From assembly GCA_027493935.1 (NCBI GenBank), contig JAOSJV010000001.1, positions 992,001-1,056,000 on the forward strand: a stretch of 64,000 nt of DNA, given 5' to 3'. Below are positions 39,243 to 48,682 of the stretch, in pieces (the stretch's first letter is position 1; every line of letters starts with the position of its first letter). The position numbers and the translations under genes were made by a program. Origin of the DNA: Burkholderiales bacterium (lineage in GTDB: Bacteria; Pseudomonadota; Gammaproteobacteria; Burkholderiales; SG8-39). The notes under the pieces were generated by a model, which was not told the origin of the DNA, ran no database searches, and saw nothing but the letters and a program-made list of their open reading frames with translations.

Positions 39243-40175
39243 ATGAAGACAGTTTTGCTGGCGGGGGCATTCGCCGCCGCGCTCCTTGCAGGTCCCGCTG
39301 CGGCGCAGTCGCTGAACGGCTTTGACCTGCGCGGCGCGCTCGTCGATCCGGGCGAGATCCATCAGGGCGGACCGCCCAAGGACGGCATCCCGGCGATCGA
39401 CCGGCCCAAGTTCGTTCCGGCCGCCCAGGCGAAGCTCGATCCGGGCGACCGCGTCCTCGGCGTGGCGTTGCACGGCGAGGCCAAGGCGTATCCGGTGCGC
39501 ATCCTGAACTGGCACGAGGTCGTGAACGACAAGGTGGGCGGCGCGCCGGTCGCGGTGACCTACTGTCCCCTGTGCGGCTCGGGGGTCACTTTCTCCGCGC
39601 TGATGAACGCTAAACCGCGCACGTTCGGGGTGTCCGGGCTGCTGTACAACTCCGACGTGCTGCTCTACGACCGCGAGACGAACTCGCTCTGGTCGCAACT
39701 GCTCGCGCAGGCGGTCACCGGACCGGCGAAGGGGGCGAAGCTCGAGATCGTCCCGACCGCCCACACGAGCTGGGAGGACTGGCGGGCACGCCATCCCGGG
39801 ACGCGCGTTCTCTCCGAAGACACGGGCTACGCGCGCGACTACGCGCGCGACCCCTACGCCGGCTACGACGTGAGCCCCGTCATCTTCTTTCCCGTCGCCA
39901 ACGCGAGCGCGCGGTTCGACAGCAAGGAAGTCGTGCTCGGCGTCGAAATCGATGGGCGGCGCAAGGCCTACCCGTTTGCCGAGCTCGCGAAGACCGATGG
40001 GGACTTCGCCGACCGGGTGGGGGACCGCGACGTGCGAATCGTGTACGACCGCCGCCACCGCACTGCGCGCGTGCTCGACGCATCGGGCAAGGAGCTGGCG
40101 AGCGTCACAAGCTACTGGTTCGCCTGGTACGCCTTCTACCCGCAGACCGCGGTGTTCTACGCGGGCGAACGGTAA
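39243..40175 (+). CDS. Secreted DUF3179 domain protein
   Basis: 310-residue exported protein. The signal peptide is MKTVLLAGAFAAALLAG...AQS. DUF3179 hallmarks are GEAKAYPVRILNWHEVVND and VTYCPLCGSGVTFSA, with a CPLC motif resembling a redox or metal site; AYPFAELAK and SYWFAWYAFYPQT are near the end. The start is ATG 39243. Family function is unproven. Confidence 0.85.
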   Translation: MKTVLLAGAFAAALLAGPAAAQSLNGFDLRGALVDPGEIHQGGPPKDGIPAIDRPKFVPAAQAKLDPGDRVLGVALHGEAKAYPVRILNWHEVVNDKVGGAPVAVTYCPLCGSGVTFSALMNAKPRTFGVSGLLYNSDVLLYDRETNSLWSQLLAQAVTGPAKGAKLEIVPTAHTSWEDWRARHPGTRVLSEDTGYARDYARDPYAGYDVSPVIFFPVANASARFDSKEVVLGVEIDGRRKAYPFAELAKTDGDFADRVGDRDVRIVYDRRHRTARVLDASGKELASVTSYWFAWYAFYPQTAVFYAGER

Positions 40176-40187
40176 GGCGGGCTGCGG

Positions 40188-40940
40188 TCACGGCCGCTCG
40201 CCGGGTGCGCGCCGGCTCGACAAGAGCGCGACCGCGACCCCGGCGACAAAGCCGCCGATGTGCGCGCCGTGCGCGATACCACCCATGCCCGAGGCAACCA
40301 GGAACGGCAGCAGGTTGTCGACCAGCAGGTAGAGCGCGAGCACGATGCGCGCCGAGACGTGCAGTGTCCCGACGAAGAAGGGAAAGAGAAAGGCGAATAG
40401 GCGCACCGTGTTGTGCGGGAACCAGATGAAGTAGAAGCCGAGCACGCCGGAGATCGCACCCGAGGCGCCGATCATCGGAATCTGCGAGCCGAGGTTGAAC
40501 GCGGTCTGGAACGCGGCGGCCGCGATCCCGGTCGCGAGGTACCAGAACAGAAAGCCGGCCGTGCCGAGCCGGTGCTCGACGTTGTTGCCGTAGATCCACA
40601 AGAACAGCATGTTCCCGGCGAGGTGCATCAGGCTGCCATGCAGGAACATCGAGGTGAACAGCGTGAGCGCGCTCATCGCGGCCGGCCGGAAGCCGTATTC
40701 GAACACGAAGAGGTCGTACAGGGTCGTGCGGCGTGCGAGCTCGAGCAGCGGCACGCCCGGCGGCAGCGAGTCGGCCATCGCGCGCAGGTACGCGTAGAGC
40801 AGCGGGTCCTGCGGGTCCGGGCGTTGCGCGCTCATCGGCACGGTCACCAAGACGAACACGAGCACGTTTGCCGCGACGAGCACGATCGTCACCCATGGGA
40901 CCCCGCGCGGATTGGGGTGGTCGCTGAGCGGGAGGAGCAT
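40188..40940 (-). CDS. Rhomboid family intramembrane serine protease
   Basis: 250-residue polytopic membrane protein. The catalytic Ser is in IGASGAISGVLGFY and His in HGAHIGGFVAGV. The conserved N-terminal rhomboid motif is SLMHLAGNMLFLWIYG. Six or so hydrophobic helices are visible. Start ATG 40940 after GGGAGG. Rhomboids cleave transmembrane segments; the substrate is unknown. Confidence 0.92.
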   Translation of the reverse strand: MLLPLSDHPNPRGVPWVTIVLVAANVLVFVLVTVPMSAQRPDPQDPLLYAYLRAMADSLPPGVPLLELARRTTLYDLFVFEYGFRPAAMSALTLFTSMFLHGSLMHLAGNMLFLWIYGNNVEHRLGTAGFLFWYLATGIAAAAFQTAFNLGSQIPMIGASGAISGVLGFYFIWFPHNTVRLFAFLFPFFVGTLHVSARIVLALYLLVDNLLPFLVASGMGGIAHGAHIGGFVAGVAVALLSSRRAPGERP

Positions 40941-41032
40941 CGCACCGGAGTGTGCCACCGTGCGGCGCGGCGCGCCGGTCCGCGCCGCGCGGACCGGGCT
41001 TGGGGCGGGCCGCTGTGCCGCCGCGCGCCGGC

Positions 41033-41227
41033 TCAGTCCCCTGCGGTGATGATGATGAAGTACACGAGCGCCGCGATCCCGGCCGAGACGCCGAGGATGC
41101 CGCGCATGCGCTTCTTGTCGGTCCAGGTCACGCCTTCCTTCTTCTTCTTCGCCATGTTCCACTCGAGCACGACGATCAGGCAGCCGATCCCGAAGGCGAT
41201 CAGCGCGTACTTCAGCTCTGGCGACAT
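41033..41227 (-). CDS. Small two-helix membrane protein
   Basis: 64-residue protein, MSPELKYALIAFGIGCLIVVLEW, with a second helix GILGVSAGIAALVYFIIITAG separated by a basic loop (MAKKKKEG, DKKRMR). GAGGGGAG precedes the ATG. I do not recognise a family; the charge pattern suggests an inner-membrane hairpin with a cytoplasmic loop. Confidence 0.7.
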   Translation of the reverse strand: MSPELKYALIAFGIGCLIVVLEWNMAKKKKEGVTWTDKKRMRGILGVSAGIAALVYFIIITAGD

Positions 41228-41294
41228 GGCGGGCTCCCCTCGATCGACCGATCGCTATTCTAGGGGCTCGCAGCCGTGCTGCGCGTGCAACGCG

Positions 41295-42450
41295 TCACAG
41301 GCGCGGGCCGCGCAGCGCCCAGGCATGCAGTGGCCACATGGCCAACGCCAGCGCGAGCGCGGCGGCGCCGAACGCCGCGACCGCGGCCTCTAGGCCGACG
41401 AGTTCGGCGAGCGCCCCCATCGAGACCGGCGTCACGAAATGCGAGATCTGCCAGCCGAGCCCGGACAGCGCGAGCGCCGAGCCGCGCTCGGCCGGGGCGC
41501 TCGTCTCGGCGACGGTCAGCTGGAAATAGACCGTCATCAGGCCCGAGCCGATGCCGACGCCGATCATGAACAGGGCGACCGGCAGCGAACCGGCGACGAA
41601 CGCGACGGCGGCGATGCACGCGCCGATCACGAGCCCGGCCGTGACCGGGGTGCGCCGCGCCCGCGACGCCGCGCACGTGGCGGCCGACCCAGGCGCCGAC
41701 GAGCGCCGCGCCCGCCGCGCGCAGCGCGATCAGCCAGCCGGTGGCGTCGCTCGAGTAGCCATGCTCGACCAGCAGGATCGGGTAGAACGACATCGAGAGC
41801 GAGAGCGGCAGCCCGGCCATGAATGCGCAGAGCATCGCGTAGTACGTCGTGCGCCGGCGCACGATCGCGGCGTACGCCGCGAAGATCCCGCGCGCCGCCT
41901 GCGCCTGCGGCGCAGCGTGCGCGAAGGCGAGCATCGCCGCGAGCGCGCACAGGCCGGCGCCCGCGAACACCCAGAACCCGGAGCGGAACCCGGCGAGGGC
42001 GACGACCAGGCCGGCCACACCGGTGCCGACGATCTGGCCGACGTTGGTGACCGAGTTCAGGCGGCCGGTCTGCCCGCCGCGGTCGCCCGGAAGCTGCATC
42101 GCGAGGCCCCAGATCGCGGGCCAGAACAGCGCGCGCGAGATCACGAGACAGGTTTGCCCGGCGAGCAGTCCGGGATAGCTCTGCGATAGCGCGAACAGGC
42201 CTCCGGCCAGCACGCTCGCGCCGTAGGCCGCGAGCGCCATGCGCCGCCCGCCGAAGCGATCGGTGAACGCGCCGCCGATCAGCGTGAAGGCGAAGTGCGC
42301 CAGCACCGGCGCGGAGAGAATGGTTCCGATCGCGAGCGCGGAGTAGCCGAGCTCGTACGCGTAGAGCGGCACGAGGATGTGACTCATGCCGAGCGTGACG
42401 CACCAGGCGAAGGCCGACAGGAAGAGCGGCGAGAGTGATGGCGGTTTCAT
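41295..42450 (-). CDS. MFS transporter, frameshifted
   Basis: ~385-residue major facilitator protein with ~12 hydrophobic segments. It opens MKPPSLSPLFLSAFAWCVTLG. The loop 2-3 motif is GGAFTDRFGGRRMALAAYG. The frame breaks near 41645-41675 and resumes VIGACIAAVAFVAGSLP, then TVAETSAPAERGSALALSG, to a 41295 stop. Substrate unknown; the SVTNVGQIVGTG pattern is typical of drug/metabolite exporters. 42451-42749 upstream holds nothing I recognise. Confidence 0.83.
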
Positions 42451-42749
42451 CGTGTTCTTGTCGTGGCAGCCCGATTACCGTCCGGCCGACACCCGCCGAA
42501 TACCGGGTCGGCGGCGGTTGAACCCGGCGCGTGCTCCGGAGCGTACCGCGGAACGGGGGGCGGGAAAGCGCTTGCGCGGGCGGACTCGGCCCACCCGCCT
42601 GCCCGGTGTTAAGCTTGCGGGTGCGTGGGCGTGCACTGGAGCCGCGCGCACGCCACACCTGCGCCAGTCGGCATGACGCACTTCACCAATTCTCTCGCCC
42701 GGCGTAACGAATCGGCCGGCCTCGACGATCCGGCTGTACCGGCGCCGAG

Positions 42750-43046
42750 GTGAACGACGTGCCGCTCGTCGCCCGGATCCTCGGCTTCGCGCTCGGCGTC
42801 GTCTTCTTCGCGGTGGCGCTCGTCTTCGCGTCGGTGCTCGCGCTCGTCGCGGGCGTCGCCGTGATCGTCCTGTGGGTCTACCTCTACTGGCATGCGCGCG
42901 CGCTCGGTCGGCGCGCTCCGGGCGCGGCGCGTCCCGGCGCGGTCGTCATCGACGGCGAGTACCGGATCGAGCACGATCCGGCCCGCGACGATCGCGGCGA
43001 CACGCCTGGTCCGACACGCTCATCCGGTTCCGACCTGCGCGGCTGA
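42750..43046 (+). CDS. Small membrane protein of unknown function
   Basis: 98-residue ORF with GTG start 42750. Two near-continuous hydrophobic helices (LVARILGFALGVVFFAVALV and ASVLALVAGVAVIVLWVYLY) are followed by a soluble tail with GAVVIDGEYRIEHDP, a pattern seen in small betaproteobacterial membrane proteins. No family assigned. Bases 43047-43318 downstream show no gene. Confidence 0.55.
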   Translation: MNDVPLVARILGFALGVVFFAVALVFASVLALVAGVAVIVLWVYLYWHARALGRRAPGAARPGAVVIDGEYRIEHDPARDDRGDTPGPTRSSGSDLRG

Positions 43047-43318
43047 CGACGTCGCGCCGAGCGACGGGGCTTCGACACCGCGGCCGTCAGCGGCCGCGCC
43101 TCCGGCGAACCGCTCATCGCCTCCGCACCCGGTGGCGCATCGCCGGTGGGCAATCGCCGGAACCGCAGTGTTCACGATTTCACGCCGCGGAAGCCCGTAA
43201 GAACCTCTCGCGCTGCGGGACCAAGGAATGCTGGCCCGGTGCGTGCTAGTCAACGGGTAAACGACGCAAGAGTCTTCGCGCCGGACCGATGCGCGCCCGG
43301 TGCGAGGCGGAGAGAGCA

Positions 43319-43631
43319 ATGTACGCTGCCTGGTTGACCATCGTCGCGATGGTGCTCGCGAGCGCCCTGTGGCTGGCGTGGGAGGGCTCCCAGCACCGCG
43401 GGCCGGCGTCTTCGGGGCGGCTGCGCGAGCGCGCGATGCTCGTCATCGGCGCCGTGCTCGCGGCTGCCGCCGCCGGCGTCGGCGCGATCGGTTATGCGTT
43501 CGTCATCGACCCCGAATCGCACGGGGCTGCTCCTGCCCGCGATCGCCTTCTCCGCCGCGCTCGCGCTCGGCGCCGGCGCGATCGCTCTCTTCCAGGCCGC
43601 CGGGCATCTGCGGCGCGCGCGCCGCGGCTGA
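43319..43631 (+). CDS. Small hydrophobic protein, frameshifted
   Basis: ~104-residue membrane protein. ATG 43319 gives MYAAWLTIVAMVLASALWLA, then a second helix LVIGAVLAAAAAGVGAIGYA. After VIDPES the frame breaks near 43517 and a third helix follows in another frame (TGLLLPAIAFSAALALGAG, then LFQAAGHLRRARRG and stop). Three helices that continue across an indel support it. No family recognised. Confidence 0.5.
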
Positions 43632-43765
43632 CCGGTGATCCGCCTTCGCGGGCCGCGCCCGCGCGCGGAATTCGCCCGCCCGGGCGGCAAGCGGTCACGT
43701 TTCGCGCCGGACCTTTCCGGTATGATCGGCGCGCACTTCGCGACCCGTCGCGTCAGGGAGCGTGC

Positions 43766-44191
43766 ATGGAGTTGTACCTCGTCTGGCTGATCGCCGGGAT
43801 CGTGCTGGTCATCGCCGAACTGCTGACCGGTACGTTCTACCTGCTCGTCCTCGGCATCGCCGCCCTCGCCGGGGCGGCGGTCGCGTACGCCGGTGCGCCG
43901 TTCTGGGCGCAGGCGATCGCGACCGCCGTCTTCGCGGTGGCCGGCGTCCTCTGGGTCCAGCGCCACAACCGCATGAAGCGGCAGCCCGGGATGCCGCCGC
44001 TCGACGTCGGCCAGCCGGTGAAGCTCGACGCGTGGGTGAACGAGGCCGACCGCCTCGCGCGCGTGCGCTATCGCGACGCGCTCTGGGATGCGCACGTCGC
44101 CGGCGAGATCCGCGGCGAGCCGGGCGAGGTGCTCTACATCACTGGCGTCGACGGCGCCACGCTGCGCGTCGCCAAGCGCCGCGACCGGTAG
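43766..44191 (+). CDS. NfeD family membrane protein
   Basis: 141-residue short NfeD-like protein: two or three N-terminal helices (MELYLVWLIAGIVLVIAELL, LLVLGIAALAGAAVAYAG) and a C-terminal OB-like soluble domain (VNEADRLARVRYRDALWDAH, GEVLYITGVDGATLRV). The gene precedes an SPFH (stomatin-like) gene, the standard NfeD-SPFH pairing that organises membrane microdomains. ATG 43766 follows AGGGAG. Confidence 0.88.
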   Translation: MELYLVWLIAGIVLVIAELLTGTFYLLVLGIAALAGAAVAYAGAPFWAQAIATAVFAVAGVLWVQRHNRMKRQPGMPPLDVGQPVKLDAWVNEADRLARVRYRDALWDAHVAGEIRGEPGEVLYITGVDGATLRVAKRRDR

Positions 44192-44422
44192 CGTTGATCC
44201 TCACCGCGTCGCTCGACAATGGCGGACCCGAACAAGCGGCCGTCGCCGGAGGACCGGATCCGCGCGCTGTTCGGCGTCCTCGCTGCGGGCAAGCTGGACT
44301 CGCCCAGATTGGGCGCGCTGCGCAAGCGCATCGCCGAGCGCGCCGCCCGCGCCGGACGCGCGATGCCGGACGCAGCCGTTCCTTCCGCATCTGCCCAATC
44401 ACCGCAACCGGAGAGATCCGTC

Positions 44423-45433
44423 ATGCTGCCCAAGATCATCATCGCCCTGGTGCTGTCGGTCGTGGTCTACGTGCTCGAGGCCACGCGGGCGTTCGCGGTG
44501 CCGTTTTTGATCCTCGCGCTCGCAGTGGTGTTCATCATCGAGGGCGTGCGGATCATTCCGCAGCAGGAAGCCTGGGTGGTCGAGCGGCTCGGCCGCTTCC
44601 ACGAGGTGCTCGAGCCCGGGCTGCGGATCATCATCCCGATCGTCGACCGCGTCGCGTACAAGCACTCGCTGAAGGAGGTGCCGTTCGACGTGCCGGAGCA
44701 GGTGTGCATCACCAAGGACAACACCCAGCTCGCGGTCGACGGCATCGTGTACTACCAGGTCACCGACCCGCGGCTCGCCTCCTACGGCACCTCCGACTAC
44801 CTGATGGCGATCACGCAGCTCGCGCAGACGACGCTGCGCTCCGAGGTCGGCAAGATGGAGCTCGACAAGACCTTCGAGTCGCGCGACGAGCTGAACCGCC
44901 AGATCGTCTCGGTGCTGGACGATGCCGGCCGCTCGTGGGGCGTGAAGGTGCTGCGCTACGAGGTGAAGAACCTGACGCCGCCTGAGGCGATCCTGCGTGC
45001 GATGCAGCAGCAGATCACCGCCGAGCGCGAGAAGCGCGCGGTGATCGCGAAGTCCGAGGGCCAGCGGCAGGAGGAGATCAACATTGCCGACGGCGCGAAG
45101 CAGGCGGCAATCCTCACCTCGGAGGGCGAGAAGACCGCCCTGATCAACAAGGCGCAGGGCGAGGCGACCGCAATCCGCGTCGTCGCCGAGGCCAACGCGG
45201 CCGCGATCCGCGTAGTCGCCGAGTCGCTCGACGGCGCGGGCGGCATGGACGCGGCGAATCTCAAGGTGGCCGAGGAGTACATCACCGCCTTCGCCAACCT
45301 CGCGAAGACCAGCAATACGCTGATCCTGCCGTCGAACCTCGCCGACGTCGCCGGTCTGATCGGCACCGCCATGACCGTGCTCGATCGGACGAAGGCGGGC
45401 GACGGCGCGATGGCGCCGGTATCGCGCGCGTGA
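44423..45433 (+). CDS. SPFH/stomatin-like membrane protein (QmcA type)
   Basis: 336-residue prohibitin/stomatin-family protein. The N-terminal helix LPKIIIALVLSVVVYVLEA is followed by IIPQQEAWVVERLGRFHEVL, the SPFH domain start, then VDRVAYKHSLKEVPFDVPEQ and the long coiled coil from ~200 (AIVKA-type helices KSEGQRQEEINIADGAKQAA). I chose ATG 44423 because GGAGAG precedes it and family homology begins there; an in-frame ATG at 44219 would add 68 residues. The partner NfeD is encoded 231 bases upstream. Confidence 0.9.
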   Translation: MLPKIIIALVLSVVVYVLEATRAFAVPFLILALAVVFIIEGVRIIPQQEAWVVERLGRFHEVLEPGLRIIIPIVDRVAYKHSLKEVPFDVPEQVCITKDNTQLAVDGIVYYQVTDPRLASYGTSDYLMAITQLAQTTLRSEVGKMELDKTFESRDELNRQIVSVLDDAGRSWGVKVLRYEVKNLTPPEAILRAMQQQITAEREKRAVIAKSEGQRQEEINIADGAKQAAILTSEGEKTALINKAQGEATAIRVVAEANAAAIRVVAESLDGAGGMDAANLKVAEEYITAFANLAKTSNTLILPSNLADVAGLIGTAMTVLDRTKAGDGAMAPVSRA

Positions 45434-45864
45434 GCGTCTGCGAGAAGGGGCTCGTCACGGTAAACGCGTGCGCGTTCGTGGGGGCGCTCGCCGCGGTGCC
45501 GCTGGCGCTGCGCCGGATTCCGCGCAATCGCGTGTACGGCTTCCGGATCCGCGCCACGCTCGCCGACGACGACGCGTGGTACGGCGCGGACGCGTACTTC
45601 GGGCGCTCGACATTCGCTGCCTGCGCCGCGGGCGCGATCGTCGTGCTGGACCGCAGTGGCGCCCCGGCGGGACGTTCTCCCGACGCGTCGATCGCCGCGC
45701 TCGTCGCGCCTGCGATGTTCGCCGTCCTCGCCATGCCGCGGCGCCTGCGCGCGACGAACCGCGGGCCGGTCTGCCGCCTGCGCCGCGATGAGCGCCGCCA
45801 GGGCGTGCGTGCTCGCCCCGTGCGCTTGCGCCGCGCGGCGCGGCCGTCGAGAATTGCGCACTGA
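45430..45864 (+). CDS. SdpI-family membrane protein
   Basis: 144-residue protein with GTG start overlapping the SPFH stop (GTGA). The segment RRIPRNRVYGFRIRATLADD, then DAWYGADAYFGR, is the SdpI/YhfL-like pattern (K/R-IPRNRxYGxRxPxTL...WxxAN). Helices flank it. The last ~40 residues are Arg-rich and may reflect an unseen frame error. SdpI proteins give immunity to a toxin in Bacillus; in proteobacteria the role is not established. Confidence 0.7.
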   Translation: MSVCEKGLVTVNACAFVGALAAVPLALRRIPRNRVYGFRIRATLADDDAWYGADAYFGRSTFAACAAGAIVVLDRSGAPAGRSPDASIAALVAPAMFAVLAMPRRLRATNRGPVCRLRRDERRQGVRARPVRLRRAARPSRIAH

Positions 45865-45888
45865 GCGACGATCTGGACGGAGGAGGCG

Positions 45889-48207
45889 ATGCGCGGCCGC
45901 TACAAGGGACGGCGTGAGGACGGACGGCTCCTCACCGGGGCGGGGCGTTACACGGCGGACTGGGATCTGCCGGGACAGCTGTACGGGGCGTTCCTGCGCT
46001 CGGATCGCGCGCACGCCGAGATCGTCCGCTTGAACGTCGCGCCCGCGCGAGCCGCCGCCGGGATCGTGGCCGTGCTCACCGGCGCGGACACCGCGCGCGC
46101 CGGGTACAAGTCGCCGCCGCCGCTGGTGAAGTACCCGGGCCGAGGCGGCGCGACGATCAAGGTGCCGCAGCGCGATCTGCTCGCGCGCGATCGCGTGCGC
46201 TTCGTCGGCCAGGAGATTGCGCTGGTCGTCGCGACCTCCGCGCTCGCCGCGCACGACGCGGCCGAGCTGATCGAGATCGAATATCGCGACCTGCCGGCGG
46301 TGGCCGACGCGCGCGACGCCCTAGTGCCCGGCGCGCCGCTGCTCTACGACGACGTGCCCGGCAACCTCTGCTTCGAGTTCGAGTACGGCGACACGGCCAA
46401 GACCGCCGCGGCGTTCGCGGCCGCGGCCCACGTGACGCGCCTCACGCTCGACTGCCAGCGTATGTCCGGCAACCCGATGGAGCCCAAGGCCTGCCTCGCC
46501 GCGTACGACCCGGCGAGCGGCGTCTACGACGTGTACGCCAGCAGCCAGGGCATGTCGATGATGGTCGCCGGCCTGGCTGGCGTGACCGGCATTGCGGCCG
46601 ACAAGATCCGCGCGCACGCGCTCGACGTCGGCGGCGGCTTCGGCATCCGCTCGCAGGCCTACTCGGAGTACTGCGTGCTGATGCTGGCCGCGCGCACGGT
46701 CGGCAGGCCGGTGAAGTGGGTCGGCTCGCGCTCGGAGACCTTCGTCAGCGACCACCACGGCCGCGCCGCGACGATCGCGGGCGAGCTCGCGCTCGACCGC
46801 GACGGCAACTTTCTCGGCATCCGCTTCGAGTGGACCTGCAACATGGGCGCCTATCTCTCGCAAGCCGGTCCGCTCATCAACACCATGACGCCGAGCCAGC
46901 ACCCGGTGAACATCTATCGCATTCCCGCCGCGTACGGCCTGCACCGGCTCACGCTCACCAACACCACTCCGACCACCGCGTACCGCGGCGCGGCGCGCCC
47001 GAACGTCGTCTACATCGTCGAGCGGCTGGTGGACGAGGCCGCGCGCGAGCTCGGCGTCGACCGCATCGCGCTCAGGCGGCGCAATCTCATCCCGAAGGAG
47101 GCGTTCCCGTACCAGACGCCGACCGCGCAGTACGACAGCGGCGATCCGCCGGGCCTGCTCGCCGAGATGCTCGACAACGCCGAGTGGGCGTCGTTCGAGG
47201 CGCGCCGTGCCGAAGCGCGGCAGCGCGGCCGCCTGCGTGGCATTGGCTGCGCCGCCTTCGTCGAGCCGGCTGGCGCAGGCGGGGCCCCCAAAGAAGAGGT
47301 GGCGATCAAATTCGGCGCGTCGGGCGAGGCGACGCTGTACGTGCTCGCCGGACCGTCGGGCCAGGGCCACGAGACGGTGTTCCCAGAGATCGTCGGCGAT
47401 CTCCTGGGCGTCGATCCGGAGCGCATCACGCTTCGCGCCGGCGACCCGGACGGGCCGGCGCTCGTCGGCGAGGGGACGATCGGATCGCGCTCGATGATGG
47501 CGCACGGAGGCGCGCTCGCGGTCGCCGCACGCGAGGTGATCCGCAAAGGCGCGGACCTCGCCGCGCGGGCGCTCGAGGCCGCGGCCGCCGATATCGAATT
47601 CCGTGCGGGCCGCTACCACGTCAAGGGCACCGACCTCTCGACCGGCATTGCCGAGCTCGCCGAGAAGTTTGCCTCAGCCGGCGAGCATCCGCTCGATTCG
47701 CGCGGCGAGATCCCGCTGCCGCGCGCGTTTCCGAGCGGCGCGCACGCGGCCGAGGTCGAGGTCGACCCCGAGACCGGTGCGATCGAGGTGCTGCGCTACG
47801 TCGCCGTCGACGACTGCGGCCGCGTCATCAACCACGTGCTGCTCGACGGCCAGCTGCAGGGCGGCATCGCGCAGGGCCTCGGGCAGGTGCTCGGCGAGCA
47901 CCTCCGCTACGATCCGGCCTCAGCTCAGCTTCTGACTGGGACCTTCATGGACTACTATATGCCGCGCGCCGACGCGATCGCGGACGTGAGGCTGTACGAC
48001 CACTCGGTGCCGTCGCCCGGCAACCCGCTCGGCGTGAAGGGCGCCGGCGAGGCCGGCACGACCGGTGCGGTGGCGGCGCTCGCGAATGCGGTGATCGATG
48101 CGCTGCGCCCGCTCGGCATCCACCATCTGGACTTCCCTTATTCGCCGGATCGCGTCTGGCGGGCCATCCGGGAGGCGTCCGGCGCCGCCACGTCCGGCTT
48201 CCGGTAG
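45889..48207 (+). CDS. Molybdenum hydroxylase large subunit (xanthine dehydrogenase/CoxL family), second copy
   Basis: 772-residue intact molybdopterin-binding subunit. It starts MRGRYKGRREDGRLLTGAGR after GGAGGAGG. Hammerhead domain, then DVGGGFGIRSQAYSEYCVLM, the loop TAYRGAARPNVVYIVERL (form II-like, no Cys), GQGHETVFPEIV, and the catalytic Glu in GVKGAGEAGTTGAV. About 40% similar in motif order to the copy at 10475. Neither the FAD nor the 2Fe-2S subunit gene lies near, so partners must come from elsewhere in the genome. Substrate unknown. Confidence 0.9.
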   Translation: MRGRYKGRREDGRLLTGAGRYTADWDLPGQLYGAFLRSDRAHAEIVRLNVAPARAAAGIVAVLTGADTARAGYKSPPPLVKYPGRGGATIKVPQRDLLARDRVRFVGQEIALVVATSALAAHDAAELIEIEYRDLPAVADARDALVPGAPLLYDDVPGNLCFEFEYGDTAKTAAAFAAAAHVTRLTLDCQRMSGNPMEPKACLAAYDPASGVYDVYASSQGMSMMVAGLAGVTGIAADKIRAHALDVGGGFGIRSQAYSEYCVLMLAARTVGRPVKWVGSRSETFVSDHHGRAATIAGELALDRDGNFLGIRFEWTCNMGAYLSQAGPLINTMTPSQHPVNIYRIPAAYGLHRLTLTNTTPTTAYRGAARPNVVYIVERLVDEAARELGVDRIALRRRNLIPKEAFPYQTPTAQYDSGDPPGLLAEMLDNAEWASFEARRAEARQRGRLRGIGCAAFVEPAGAGGAPKEEVAIKFGASGEATLYVLAGPSGQGHETVFPEIVGDLLGVDPERITLRAGDPDGPALVGEGTIGSRSMMAHGGALAVAAREVIRKGADLAARALEAAAADIEFRAGRYHVKGTDLSTGIAELAEKFASAGEHPLDSRGEIPLPRAFPSGAHAAEVEVDPETGAIEVLRYVAVDDCGRVINHVLLDGQLQGGIAQGLGQVLGEHLRYDPASAQLLTGTFMDYYMPRADAIADVRLYDHSVPSPGNPLGVKGAGEAGTTGAVAALANAVIDALRPLGIHHLDFPYSPDRVWRAIREASGAATSGFR

Positions 48208-48258
48208 AGTGGAGGCGCCCGCGGAGCGCCGCGGGCGCGGTGCGCGCGATCCGAAGCG

Positions 48259-48682
48259 ATGCGGCAGTTCATCCGGCATCCGGCGGAGATCCCGATCGAG
48301 GTGCGGCGGGAAGATCATCCGCTGCAGGCGGCCTCGCGCATGCGCAACGTGAGCCTCGGCGGGCTCGCCTTCGGCTCGAAGCAGCGCCTCGACCCGGGCA
48401 CGGTCGTCGAGGTGGAGATCCCCTTCGTGATGCCGGGCTTCAAGACGACAGCGCGCGTGGTGTGGGTGCAACCCGCGCGGTGGGGCGTTCGAGCTTGGTG
48501 TCGAGTTTCTCGACGCCGAGGATGCGTTCCGCGGACGCATGGTCGAGCAGGTGTGCCACATCGAGGAATATCGGCGCGCGGTCGCGCGCGACGAGGGGCG
48601 CACGTTGAGCACCGAGGAAGCGGCCGCCGAGTGGATCGCCGAGTACGCCGCCCGGTTTCCCGATCCGGGGCCTGGCCGATGA
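48259..48682 (+). CDS. PilZ domain protein, frameshifted
   Basis: ~141-residue protein. The PilZ c-di-GMP signatures are RHPAEIPIEVR near the start and NVSLGGLAFGSK. PFVMPGFKTTARVVWVQPAR continues the barrel. The frame breaks in the GGTGGGG near 48484 and the rest reads GAFELGVEFLDAEDAFRGR, then a helical tail to TGA 48682. It overlaps the next ATG (48679) by four bases. c-di-GMP binding is likely; the output is unknown. Confidence 0.78.

Noticed and set aside
44219..44422. 68-residue N-terminal extension of the SPFH protein
   Set aside because: SPFH homology and the ribosome site both begin at 44423; the extension is low-complexity and may be untranslated.
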